Of a DNA stretch of 37,409 nt, positions 15,205-21,923 are shown in pieces; position 1 is the stretch's first letter, and the number at the start of each line of letters is the position of its first letter. The stretch comes from an uncultured Emergencia sp. GTDB lineage: Bacteria > Bacillota > Clostridia > Peptostreptococcales > Anaerovoracaceae. The stretch is taken from NCBI GenBank assembly GCA_937997955.1, contig CALLDR010000116.1, positions 1 to 37,409 on the forward strand, written 5' to 3'. Under the pieces are notes generated by a model. It was given only the letters and a program-made list of their open reading frames with translations, was not told where the DNA came from and made no database searches. A program made the translations under genes and the position numbers.

Positions 15205-15305
15205 ATGCCGCCCGCAAGGGGCGATGCTTCGCAAGGTGCTTTTCTTGCCGTTTTGCCCCAGCTTTAGCTGGCCAGGCAGAGCAGACTCTGCCAGAAGTCA
15301 CTCGG
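15163..15305 (-). ncRNA. Hairpin-rich intergenic element, possible small RNA or interspersed repeat
   Basis: Between the divergent promoters of lysO and the permease lie four stems in about 140 bases: the terminator above, CGCCC/GGGCG (15209-15223), CCAGCT/AGCTGG (15258-15271) and GGCAGAG/CTCTGCC (15275-15292). There is no credible coding frame. I could not match it to a riboswitch class (purine, PyrR, lysine, THF, cobalamin compared by eye). The decamer AGAAGTCACT (15293-15302) recurs in inverse in the leader at 17840-18070. A weak minus promoter (TTGTCC-16-TATATT) may lie near 15340-15360. Whether it is an RNA gene or a repeat family is open. Confidence 0.4.
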
Positions 15306-15320
15306 AAGGCATTTTCCCTA

Positions 15321-15349
15321 TGGACTTGCGCTGGGAAAAAATATATAAT
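15321..15349 (+). promoter_or_regulatory. Promoter of the lysO-like gene
   Basis: TGGACT (15321-15326), a 17-base spacer and a perfect TATAAT (15344-15349) precede the start codon by 28 bases. Confidence 0.65.
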
Positions 15350-15377
15350 GATAGGGATACTGGACAAGGAGAACGAC

Positions 15378-16400
15378 ATGAGTGATTTAGCGCTGTATTT
15401 GGGCGTGGCTGTTGTGGGCTATCTGGCCGGAAGCCGTCTGCGGCAGGCGGAGGGCATCATCCGGTGGACAAGCCGGATCCAGACGGCGGCCATCGTTGTA
15501 CTGATTTTTACCATGGGAACGCGGATGGGCGCCAACCGGCAGGTCATGATGAACCTCAACTCCATCGGCCTGTACGCCCTGGTCATGACCGCTTTTATCA
15601 TGACCTTTTCCGCGGCGGCCATCACCCTGGCTCGAAACGTCATGGGCATGGATCGGCAGGGGAACCTGAAGTCTCCATCAAAGGGTGTCCGTCGGGACGC
15701 TGCGAAGGATGCGGAGGTTTCGGCGTGTGGGACCTGTACGGCGGGAGCCGAAGAGGAAGCGGAAGAAGAAGAGAAGAAGGGCGATCCTATGACGGTGATC
15801 ATCTTGGTCTGCGTCGCGGCCGGCCTGGCCTTCGGCTATTTTGCCGTGGGAAAACTGTTTGCGGACGCGGACGCCTTTGATGCTTTGGCCGGACAGATCA
15901 TCACCGTGGGACTGTGCACGCTGCTGTTCTTCGTCGGTTTTGATATGGGCGTTGACGGCACGGTTATCGGTCATTTCAGAGCGGTGGGCCTGCGGGTACT
16001 GGTCTTTCCGTTCATCATTATGGCGGGAACCCTGGCGGGGGCTTTGATCTGCGGACTGTTTCTGCCCATCTCCATCCGGGAAGCGCTGGCTGTGGGCGCG
16101 GGCTTCGGCTGGTATACCTTCGCGCCGGGCATCATCATGGAAAAGGGGCTGGTCATGGCGAGCGCCATCTCCTTCATGCACAACATTCTGCGGGAATACA
16201 TTTCCGTTTTGATCATTCCGCTGGTGGCGCACAGGGCAGGATATCTGGAAGCCATGGCCGTGGCGGGCTGTTCTTCCATGGACGTCTGCCTGCCTATTAT
16301 CGAGCGGTCTACCCGGGGAGATATCGCTATGTATGCTTTTATATCCGGCGTGATCCAGTCCATGGCCGTGCCGGTGCTGGTGCCGCTGATCTTAGGATAA
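15378..16400 (+). CDS. lysO: LysO-family (DUF340) lysine exporter
   Basis: A 340-residue membrane protein with about eight helices. The N-terminal half (1-100) and C-terminal half (about 145-340) match the LysO/YbjE family. Markers are GTRMGAN, the LFFVGFDMGVDG segment, AVGAGFGWYTFAPGI, FMHNILREYISV and SSMDVCLPIIERSTRGD, which contain the conserved acidic and glycine residues of the transport path. The family exports L-lysine and toxic analogues. Between the halves is a hydrophilic loop of about 40 residues with a Glu/Ala run that looks added. I use ATG 15378 because AAGGAG lies six bases upstream. A frame from 15348 overlaps the promoter. Confidence 0.88.
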   Translation: MSDLALYLGVAVVGYLAGSRLRQAEGIIRWTSRIQTAAIVVLIFTMGTRMGANRQVMMNLNSIGLYALVMTAFIMTFSAAAITLARNVMGMDRQGNLKSPSKGVRRDAAKDAEVSACGTCTAGAEEEAEEEEKKGDPMTVIILVCVAAGLAFGYFAVGKLFADADAFDALAGQIITVGLCTLLFFVGFDMGVDGTVIGHFRAVGLRVLVFPFIIMAGTLAGALICGLFLPISIREALAVGAGFGWYTFAPGIIMEKGLVMASAISFMHNILREYISVLIIPLVAHRAGYLEAMAVAGCSSMDVCLPIIERSTRGDIAMYAFISGVIQSMAVPVLVPLILG

Positions 16401-16419
16401 AAGACAGGAGGGAGTTTCT

Positions 16420-16577
16420 ATGTATTTATTGGTGTCAATTATTCTGACACCGTCATTCTGACCTCAGCGTCCACCCAGGTGACCAACGCGGAGTATCTGC
16501 GGACCTCGGGACCGCTGGTTCTGGTGCCGTTCGCCTTGTCGGCCATAGGATTCACAGTGCTGGGATTTCTGCTTTAG
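16420..16577 (+). pseudogene. Frameshifted small membrane-protein ORF
   Basis: An ATG at 16420 with a strong GGAGGGA site opens MYLLVSIILTP and stops after 13 codons. Reading on in another frame from 16455 gives a continuous hydrophobic ending (ILTSASTQVTNAEYLR...GFTVLGFLL, stop 16575-16577). The octamer ATTCTGAC occurs at 16441-16448 and 16455-16462. Removing the 14 bases 16441-16454 joins both parts into one two-helix protein of about 46 residues. This suggests a duplication/insertion of 14 bases broke the gene, or that the site frameshifts. It follows lysO by 20 bases and would be in its operon. Its function is unknown. Confidence 0.6.
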
Positions 16578-16686
16578 AAGCGGGCGGGGTCAGCTGGACC
16601 GTCCGGCTGTGGTTTGGATGAAAACGCGGCCCCGCCGTATAAAGGCCATCTTTTGTCAATACGCTTCGCTTATTTTTTAAAAACAT

Positions 16687-16728
16687 AAAAAGACAGGGTA
16701 TACTGGAATGTACATCCTGTCTTTTTTT
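16687..16728. terminator. Bidirectional terminator between lysO and the threonine aldolase gene
   Basis: AAAAAGACAGG (16687-16697) pairs with CCTGTCTTTTTTT (16716-16728) across 18 bases. A-run and T-run on opposite sides serve both converging units. A second GC-rich stem (GGCGGGG ... CCCCGCC, about 16590-16640) lies just before it. Confidence 0.9.
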
Positions 16729-16804
16729 ATTCTGATCTTTCTTCCCAATGTCTTTTCTCAACTTAAGACGTTGGGAAACGGCAATCTTCCATTTTTTGCA
16801 GTAA

Positions 16805-17827
16805 TTAAAGCAGTTGGATCAGCGCGTCCACGTCTTCCATCTTGGTGGCCCAGCTGGTGGCGAATCGGATCACCGTATGGGTGTCGTCGTATTTTTCCCA
16901 GAAGCTGAAGACGACGTTTTCCCGCAGCGCTTCCATCTTCTCGTTGTCCAGCACGATGAGGATCTGGTTGGTCGGCGCGTCGATGAAGAACTGATAGCCC
17001 TTTGTCCGAAGCGCCTCCCGGAGCTTTGCGGCAGTTTCAATGGCGTTTTTGCTGATTTCCAGGTAAAGGTTATCGGTGAACAGCGTGTCGAACTGGATAC
17101 CCAGCAGCCTGCCTTTTGCCAGCAGAGCGCCGTGCTGTTTTACCATGGTGATAAAGTGGGCGGGCGCCTCTTTTGGAAAGACTACGGCCTCGCCGCACAG
17201 GGCGCCGATCTTGGTGCCGCCGATGTAGAAGACGTCGGTGCAGGCCGCGATGTCCGCCAGGGTCACGTCGGTATCCTCGCAGGCCAGACCGTAGCCCAGC
17301 CGCGCGCCGTCCAGATACAGAGGGATCTGATATTCTTTGCAGATGGCGGAAAGGGAGGTCAGCTCCTCTTTGGTGTAAAGGGTGCCGAATTCGGTCGGGT
17401 GGGAAATGTACACCATGCCGGGGAAGACCATGTGGTCGTGATTGCCATCGCCATAGAAGGTTTCGAGACAGTCGGTCAGAGCGGCCGGTGTGAGCTTGCC
17501 GTTTTCCTCAGGTACCTGCAGGACCTTGTGGCCGGTGTACTCGATGGCCCCGGCTTCGTGGACGCTGACGTGGCCGCTGGTAGCGGCGACGACGCCTTCA
17601 TAGGTATGCAGAAGAGAAGCGATGACCGTGGCATTGGCCTGGGTGCCTCCCACCAGGAAGTAGACGTCGGCGTCGGGACATTGACAGGCCTCGCGGATTT
17701 TCTCTTTGGCAGAGCTGCAGTAGGCGTCCATGCCGTAGCCGGACAGCTTCTCCATGTTGGTGTCGATAAACTTCTGTAAAATGGCAGGATGCGCGCCTTC
17801 GCCATAATCATTTTCAAAGAATAGCAT
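16805..17827 (-). CDS. Low-specificity L-threonine aldolase (fold-type I PLP enzyme)
   Basis: A 340-residue beta-eliminating-lyase-family enzyme that splits threonine or allo-threonine to glycine and acetaldehyde. PLP contacts are visible: GGTQANATV (60-68) for the phosphate and H87/H90 stacking region, LDGARLGYG (172-180) with Asp173 for the pyridine nitrogen, and the Schiff-base Lys206 in IGGTKIGALCGE. Length and motif order are normal for clostridial threonine aldolases. The ATG at 17827 has GGAGGAGG upstream. A long structured leader (17840-18070) precedes it. It is a single-gene unit ending at the bidirectional hairpin. Confidence 0.92.
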   Translation of the reverse strand: MLFFENDYGEGAHPAILQKFIDTNMEKLSGYGMDAYCSSAKEKIREACQCPDADVYFLVGGTQANATVIASLLHTYEGVVAATSGHVSVHEAGAIEYTGHKVLQVPEENGKLTPAALTDCLETFYGDGNHDHMVFPGMVYISHPTEFGTLYTKEELTSLSAICKEYQIPLYLDGARLGYGLACEDTDVTLADIAACTDVFYIGGTKIGALCGEAVVFPKEAPAHFITMVKQHGALLAKGRLLGIQFDTLFTDNLYLEISKNAIETAAKLREALRTKGYQFFIDAPTNQILIVLDNEKMEALRENVVFSFWEKYDDTHTVIRFATSWATKMEDVDALIQLL

Positions 17828-17839
17828 AGTATTGTTCCT

Positions 17840-18071
17840 CCTCCAAGTATGTCATATTGTGTCCGTCATGTTTTGCCCGTTATCGTCACATTGTGTTCAA
17901 ATGCGCGAAACTTTGCGCAGGCTATTCCACTGCCTGTATCAGCTCATTGTGAGCGTGGGTCGGGCACCAGTGGACGTCGGCAAGATGCTGGGCCAGTCAG
18001 TGACTTCTTTCAGGGCAAAGCCCTCAGGGATAGATTTTTCGGAATGCCTCCAAACCTTTATTTTTTAAGCC
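17840..18071 (-). other. Long structured 5' leader of the threonine aldolase gene
   Basis: From the extended -10 promoter at 18078-18086 to the ribosome site there are about 230 non-coding bases. Short stems include AGGGC/GCCCT around 18011-18024, AGCTCA/TGAGCT around 17941-17953 and GCGCAAAG/CTTTGCGC-like pairing around 17903-17920. No known riboswitch consensus could be matched by eye (glycine, TPP, cobalamin, ZTP and T-box were considered). No terminator hairpin with a T-run is seen before the start codon. The decamer AGTGACTTCT (17999-18008) is shared with the 15163-15305 element. Confidence 0.45.
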
Positions 18072-18077
18072 TTTTCC

Positions 18078-18086
18078 ATTATATCA
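18078..18086 (-). promoter_or_regulatory. Extended -10 promoter for the threonine aldolase unit
   Basis: The minus strand reads TGATATAAT (18086-18078), a TGn-extended perfect -10. No good -35 is visible. The start would be near 18071. Confidence 0.65.
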
Positions 18087-18221
18087 CAACCCTTTGCGAA
18101 AGAAAACGATAATGTTGGATAACCTGCCGGATCTGAGGATTCTTTGGCGCATCGGAATTGGAGTATGGAATTTTGTCGGCGTGGATTATGCGGAGAGCAG
18201 GGGAATTAAAGTATATATATA

Positions 18222-18271
18222 ATGAAGGAAACCATTCATACGGCCACTGCTGAATGTGTTCCTTCCTTCAT
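18222..18271. repeat. Imperfect hairpin in the threonine aldolase-rpsU gap
   Basis: TGAAGGAA (18223-18230) pairs with TTCCTTCA (18263-18270), with an inner CATTCA/TGAATG. The stretch 18087-18380 otherwise contains no gene I can support. The hairpin may be a terminator for transcripts from either side; only short T-rich DNA follows. Confidence 0.45.
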
Positions 18272-18380
18272 TTATTTGCTCTTTTTTATTCTTTTCTTTT
18301 GCTTTTGCGGCCTCCTGATCTGGAATGGCGGGCCTTTGCGGGGAATTTGAGGAAATAGACGACTTTTTTCAAAAATGTCC

Positions 18381-18409
18381 TTGCCTAACGTGGACAAAAA
18401 TAGTATAAT
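18381..18409 (+). promoter_or_regulatory. Sigma-A promoter of rpsU-yqeY
   Basis: TTGCCT (18381-18386) and TATAAT (18404-18409) are 17 bases apart, with transcription expected near 18416. Confidence 0.8.
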
Positions 18410-18477
18410 ATTTGCGTTATAGGCAAAAAGACTGTTCACAGCAATAGATTCAAAGTAGTCAGGAGGTGAATTGGAAT

Positions 18478-18657
18478 ATGGCACAAGTTATCGTTAGAGA
18501 AAACGAAAGTTTAGAAAGCGCTCTGAAGAGATTCAAGAGATCATGCGCAAGAGACGGCGTTATGAGCGAACTCAGAAAGAGAGAGCATTACGAGAAACCA
18601 AGCGTAAAGAGAAAGAAAAAGTCTGAAGCCGCCAGAAAAAAGGCTAAGAAATATTAG
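18478..18657 (+). CDS. rpsU: 30S ribosomal protein S21
   Basis: A 59-residue, highly basic protein of the small ribosomal subunit. MAQVIVRENESLESALKRFKR is the classic S21 start, and the tail is Lys/Arg-rich (VKRKKKSEAARKKAKKY). The ATG at 18478 follows AGGAGGTGA, and an in-frame ATG at 18466 would lie before that site. In Firmicutes rpsU is followed by yqeY, as here. Confidence 0.97.
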   Translation: MAQVIVRENESLESALKRFKRSCARDGVMSELRKREHYEKPSVKRKKKSEAARKKAKKY

Positions 18658-18681
18658 TCATTTAGAATCGAGGTGATATAA

Positions 18682-19128
18682 ATGACTTTGAAAGAGCAAT
18701 TAATGGCAGATTTCAAGGAGTCTATGAAGGCTCGCGATGAAGTCGCCAAGAATACAATCAGTCTGGCCCGTGCCGCCATCAAGCAGTACGAGGTGGACAA
18801 ACGCGAAGAACTGGACGACGCAGGCGTAATTGCCATTTTATCCAAGCAGGTAAAAATGCGTAAAGATGCCCTCGCTGATTTTGAAAAGGCTGGACGGACA
18901 GATCTGGTCGATGCATATAACGCTGAAATTGAAGTTCTGAACAGATATCTGCCGGAGCAGTTATCCAGAGAGAAGATCGTGGAGATCGTCAAAGAGACTG
19001 CAGCCTCACTTGGCATTGAAGGAGGCAAGCAGAACATGGGTAAGCTCATGGGGCCTGTCATGGGCAAGGTCAAAGGCCTTGCGGACGGCAATCTGGTCAA
19101 AGATGTCGTGATGGAATTTCTTTCATAA
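18682..19128 (+). CDS. yqeY: GatB/YqeY domain protein
   Basis: A 148-residue helical protein of the YqeY family, related to the C-terminal tail domain of GatB that binds tRNA. Markers are LKEQLMADFKESMKARDEVAKNTI at the N-terminus, EVLNRYLPEQLS near residue 90 and GKLMGPVMGKVKGLADGNLV at the end. Its exact task (tRNA-dependent amidation or related) is not settled in the literature. It lies 24 bases after rpsU, with the conserved gene order, and ends at a strong terminator. Confidence 0.93.
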   Translation: MTLKEQLMADFKESMKARDEVAKNTISLARAAIKQYEVDKREELDDAGVIAILSKQVKMRKDALADFEKAGRTDLVDAYNAEIEVLNRYLPEQLSREKIVEIVKETAASLGIEGGKQNMGKLMGPVMGKVKGLADGNLVKDVVMEFLS

Positions 19129-19140
19129 TTCACATTTGAA

Positions 19141-19183
19141 ACAAACGCAGCCTGACGGAAACGTCAGGCTGTTTGTATTTTTT
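19141..19183 (+). terminator. Terminator of rpsU-yqeY
   Basis: CAGCCTGACG (19148-19157) and CGTCAGGCTG (19162-19171) form a perfect 10-bp stem with a GAAA tetraloop, extended by ACAAAC/GTTTGT and followed by TATTTTTT. Confidence 0.93.
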
Positions 19184-19260
19184 GCAGACTGTTTCATCGG
19201 TCATAGTGTGGGCGTCAGCCCAATCCCAATGAATCATAAAAAATGAAACAGAAACTGTTA

Positions 19261-19289
19261 TTGACAAAAGATGAATTTGGAGGTATCAT
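19261..19289 (+). promoter_or_regulatory. Consensus promoter of the Panacea-domain gene
   Basis: TTGACA (19261-19266), 17 bases, and TATCAT (19284-19289). The -10 lies inside the first AGGTATCA half-site, so any protein bound there excludes RNA polymerase. Confidence 0.85.
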
Positions 19290-19310
19290 ATAGGTATCAA
19301 TTGATACCTA
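19281..19310. promoter_or_regulatory. Operator: three AGGTATCA half-sites including a perfect 20-bp palindrome
   Basis: TAGGTATCAATTGATACCTA at 19291-19310 is a perfect palindrome. Another AGGTATCA lies at 19281-19288, exactly 11 bases (one helical turn) before the copy at 19292-19299, and it overlaps the -10 box. The arrangement points to cooperative binding by the HTH protein encoded downstream. Confidence 0.8.
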
Positions 19311-19332
19311 TGCGGAGGGCGCGGAGTTTGTA

Positions 19333-19416
19333 ATGTCTTTCCATTTTGCTGAGAGAGCGTTCACACCGGAGATGTTCCCATATAGAAAGAATTTGGAGGT
19401 GTTTTCACAGATATGA
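19333..19416 (+). CDS. 27-aa ORF coupled to the Panacea-domain gene
   Basis: The ATG at 19333 has GCGGAG six bases upstream. The frame reads MSFHFAERAFTPEMFPYRKN... and stops in an ATGA that shares the start codon of the next gene. The ribosome site of that gene (TTGGAGG) lies inside this ORF, so the two are likely translationally coupled. The peptide has no recognisable domain. It may be a leader peptide or the remnant of a lost toxin gene. Confidence 0.45.
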   Translation: MSFHFAERAFTPEMFPYRKNLEVFSQI

Positions 19417-20435
19417 GGATTGTCAAAAGCGAAAAACGTTTATGCGCATGCTGCATGGAAGAGCATGAAGTGAAAACAGTTCTTGTTGAGGAGACAGCCG
19501 CCTTTAAGCATACAGAGGTGGCCTATGACGCTTTTTATCTGTATTGCGATGCGGCGGAAGAACTGTATATGGATGAACGACAGCTGCAGGAAAACGATGT
19601 GCGCCTTAAGGACGCATACAGAAAAGCGGAAGGGCTCCTGACCTCTGCTGAAATCAGCGGAATTCGTGGGAAGTATGGAATCAGTCAGAGCGACCTTAGC
19701 GTTCTTCTGGGTTGGGGCAGAAAGACGGTTACAAGGTATGAAAGTCATCAGGTGCAGGACAAAGCGCATGATACGATATTAAAAAAGCTTGCCCAGGATC
19801 CGGAGTGGTTTTTATCGTTGCTGAATGACGCGAGGGATAATCTGACGGAAGCAGCTTATCAGAGATATATGGGTACGGCGACTGCACTGTATGAAAAAGA
19901 CCAGGATTCTTATTTGCGTAAGGCGATTGAAGCCAGCTATGCGAAGTTTCATGGAAATCAGATGCTCCACGGAAATACAGAGCTTTCCCTGGATAAGGTT
20001 GTGGATGTGATTCGTTACTTTGCGGCTTCTGCACAGATAACAGCGCTTTATAAGGTAAAGCTTATGAAGTTGATGTGGTATGCGGACGCGCTTTCCTATA
20101 AGCAAAGGGGCTTTTCCATAACAGGGCTGGTTTATCAGGCTTTTTCCATGGGAGCCGTACCGGTAGGACATGATTCCATTATCGTTTTGCAGGGAGTTCC
20201 GTGTGAAGAAGTAGATATGGGAGAGACCAACGCGTATCATTTTTCGCTGAAGGGAGCAGTATCCTTTCCGTTTCTTTCCGATGAAGATAAGCGTATTCTG
20301 GACATTGTCATAGAAAAACTCGGCAAGATGAGCAAAAACGATATCATTTACTTCATGCATCAGGAGCAGGCATATATAGAGACTGCTCCCAGACAGGCAA
20401 TCCCGTTCTCCTATGCGGAGAGCCTGCGGATATAA
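19413..20435 (+). CDS. HTH plus Panacea (DUF4065/SocA-like) antitoxin-type protein
   Basis: A 340-residue protein in three parts. The N-terminal YgiT/MqsA-like zinc ribbon has one intact knuckle (C11, C14), while the second is degraded (C45 with Ala48 in place of the last Cys). An XRE-type HTH (about 75-126, with GISQSDLSVLLGWGRKTVTRYE) follows. The C-terminal Panacea/DUF4065 domain is at about 193-310 (LMKLMWYADALSYKQRG and the following strand region). Panacea proteins are antitoxins or adaptors that neutralise many unrelated toxins. No toxin gene is adjacent. An operator-covered promoter upstream suggests self-repression. The gene is A+T-richer than its neighbours and interrupts the usual yqeY-yqfC neighbourhood, suggesting transfer. 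Confidence 0.82.
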   Translation: MRIVKSEKRLCACCMEEHEVKTVLVEETAAFKHTEVAYDAFYLYCDAAEELYMDERQLQENDVRLKDAYRKAEGLLTSAEISGIRGKYGISQSDLSVLLGWGRKTVTRYESHQVQDKAHDTILKKLAQDPEWFLSLLNDARDNLTEAAYQRYMGTATALYEKDQDSYLRKAIEASYAKFHGNQMLHGNTELSLDKVVDVIRYFAASAQITALYKVKLMKLMWYADALSYKQRGFSITGLVYQAFSMGAVPVGHDSIIVLQGVPCEEVDMGETNAYHFSLKGAVSFPFLSDEDKRILDIVIEKLGKMSKNDIIYFMHQEQAYIETAPRQAIPFSYAESLRI

Positions 20436-20513
20436 CAAACGCCTTTGACTGCGAACCCTGTTTGCGGAAAGCACGAGGAACATACGTGAAAGACGCAGAG
20501 GATACAGCTCCCT

Positions 20514-20542
20514 GCATATTCCCACCCGCTTCTTCATATACT
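20514..20542 (+). promoter_or_regulatory. Candidate sporulation SigE promoter for yqfC-yqfD
   Basis: GCATATT (20514-20520), 14 bases, then CATATACT (20535-20542), match the SigE consensus KMATATT-N14-CATACAHT with one mismatch. In Bacillus yqfC and yqfD are SigE-dependent. The predicted start coincides with the ATG at 20549, implying a leaderless or nearly leaderless message. Confidence 0.5.
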
Positions 20543-20548
20543 TACACC

Positions 20549-20800
20549 ATGAAACTGTTGAACGAGCTGACATTTGATTTTGATATCACCGGGCCGAGGG
20601 TCACAGCGTCGGAGCACGCGGCCATCGTGGAGAACGTCCTGCGGGTGGTGCTGATCACCGATACCCAGGTTACCGTCCACACGGGGCGGTTCTTCGTGAC
20701 CATCAGCGGCGGCAATTTTGTGATAGGAGAGATCTGGGAAGGACGAATGGAACTTGAAGGCGACATCCAGGGAATCGAATTTCATAAGGCATTGGGTTAA
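20549..20800 (+). CDS. yqfC: YqfC/YabP-family sporulation protein
   Basis: An 83-residue all-beta YabP/YqfC-family protein, known as a mother-cell sporulation protein. Recognisable are the central ITDTQVTVHTGRFFVTISGGNFVIGEIWEGRMELEGDI strands, similar to the I-KG-NF-I-x-L-x-x-x-x-L-x-I-x-G-x-I pattern of the family. The start is uncertain. ATG 20549 fits homology and the candidate SigE promoter but has no ribosome site. An in-frame GTG at 20486 has GAGGA about seven bases upstream and would add 21 residues. It overlaps yqfD, the usual partner. Confidence 0.82.
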   Translation: MKLLNELTFDFDITGPRVTASEHAAIVENVLRVVLITDTQVTVHTGRFFVTISGGNFVIGEIWEGRMELEGDIQGIEFHKALG

Positions 20801-21923
20801 GGTTCGCCTGCAGGGCTTCAAACCTGAGCGGATTATGACTCAGGCCATAGAGCGGGGCGCAGCCCTGCGGGAGATCCGGTACAAGGACGAGACGGAAGTG
20901 TTCTTCCGTGTGGCGGCGGAAGACCTGTCCCTTCTGAAGAAGCTGGCGGGCAGCCGGTATAAGCTGACTGTGCTCAGGGAAGGAGGCTTGCGGCCGTCCG
21001 CGAAAAAGCTTCTGTCCCGGAAGCTGGCGGCTCTGGGCCTCGCCCTTTTTTTGATGGCTGCCGGCGTCCAGTCCCTCTTTGTCCGGGAGATCAACGTGAT
21101 CGGATGCAAAACCATCACCGAGAGCGAGATCCGGGCGTGTATCGCGGAGGAGGGCCTCTACGAAGGGGCGCTGAAGCGCTTTGACTGCGACGCCATTGAG
21201 AGAAAGCTGTTTTCCCAGTTTGACAACGTGGTGTGGGCGCGGGTAGCCTACGAGGGGAACTACGTCCAGGTGGAGATCTCCGAAAGCGAGCAGGTTCCGG
21301 CGTCGGACACGTCCAGAGAAAAACCGTGCAGCATCGTGGCCGATCAGGAATGCTATATTGAGACCGTCTATACATATAAAGGAAGAGCGAAGGTGCAGGA
21401 GGGCGACTTTGTCCGCAAGGGGCAGGTTCTGATCAGCGGCAAGGTGCCGATCGAGCATCCAACCTATCCGCTGGAGGAAGGCGAGGAGCCGGAGCACTAC
21501 GTCCACGCGGAGGGCAAGGTGGTCGCCAGGGTGCCTTACTATTTTTCCTTCTATATGGAGCGCGCGCCAAAGGACACGTCGGGCAGCACATCAAAGAGCG
21601 CGTCGGACGGCGCATCAAAGGACGGAGCGGGCAGCGCGGCGGCAGCAGCGGCAAAGGGAGATTCCAGCGGCGGGCAGCTGAATTCGGAGGAGGAGAAGCA
21701 GGCCCAGGCCATGCTTCGGGAGTGGATCAAAGAAAATGTGCCGGAAAACGCGCAAATTTTAAATAAAGACTTTCATTTTGCCGTGAAAGAAAATATAATA
21801 AGAGTGTACGGGACGATAGAAACCCGCCAGAAGGTGGGAATAGAAAAGGAGATTGCTATTGACAAATCAGAATCCAAATCTAAATCAGAATCAGAATCAG
21901 GAGCTGAAGAAAATACAGATTGA
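20754..21923 (+). CDS. yqfD: Sporulation protein YqfD
   Basis: A 389-residue membrane protein of the YqfD family, SigE-dependent in Bacillus. The N-terminal domain contains HWVKVRLQGFKPERIM and a KLAGSRYKLTVLREGG segment. One membrane helix (about 85-105) follows, then an outside part with INVIGCKTITESEI, WARVAYEGNYVQVEISE and VQEGDFVRKGQVLISGKV (a barrel-sandwich-like loop). The start is TTG at 20754 (AAGGA ten bases upstream), inside yqfC, because no later start keeps the conserved N-terminus. A Ser/Gly/Ala/Lys linker made of 12-bp repeats (21573-21656) sits in the C-terminal half. The last 65 bases overlap phoH. Confidence 0.85.
   Translation: MKATSRESNFIRHWVKVRLQGFKPERIMTQAIERGAALREIRYKDETEVFFRVAAEDLSLLKKLAGSRYKLTVLREGGLRPSAKKLLSRKLAALGLALFLMAAGVQSLFVREINVIGCKTITESEIRACIAEEGLYEGALKRFDCDAIERKLFSQFDNVVWARVAYEGNYVQVEISESEQVPASDTSREKPCSIVADQECYIETVYTYKGRAKVQEGDFVRKGQVLISGKVPIEHPTYPLEEGEEPEHYVHAEGKVVARVPYYFSFYMERAPKDTSGSTSKSASDGASKDGAGSAAAAAAKGDSSGGQLNSEEEKQAQAMLREWIKENVPENAQILNKDFHFAVKENIIRVYGTIETRQKVGIEKEIAIDKSESKSKSESESGAEENTD
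21573..21656 (+). repeat. 12-bp tandem repeat, 7 units, encoding a YqfD linker
   Basis: Seven 12-base units in frame read D-T-S-G, S-T-S-K, S-A-S-D, G-A-S-K, D-G-A-G, S-A-A-A, A-A-A-K. Alternate units resemble each other (ATCAAAG recurs every 24 bases), suggesting growth by duplication of a 24-base pair of units. Confidence 0.85.

Noticed and set aside
15134..15379. 81-codon minus-strand ORF over the hairpin element
   Set aside because: It crosses two promoters and a terminator with T-run, has no ribosome site, and its peptide has no family features. It is better explained as non-coding.
17840..18071. Glycine, TPP, ZTP or cobalamin riboswitch before threonine aldolase
   Set aside because: Short look-alike stretches (CTGAGG, CCCTGAA) occur, but the ordered conserved cores of these classes could not be found.
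17849..18112. 87-codon plus-strand ORF opposite the threonine aldolase leader
   Set aside because: No ribosome site, no homology recognised, and it is antisense to a promoter and leader.
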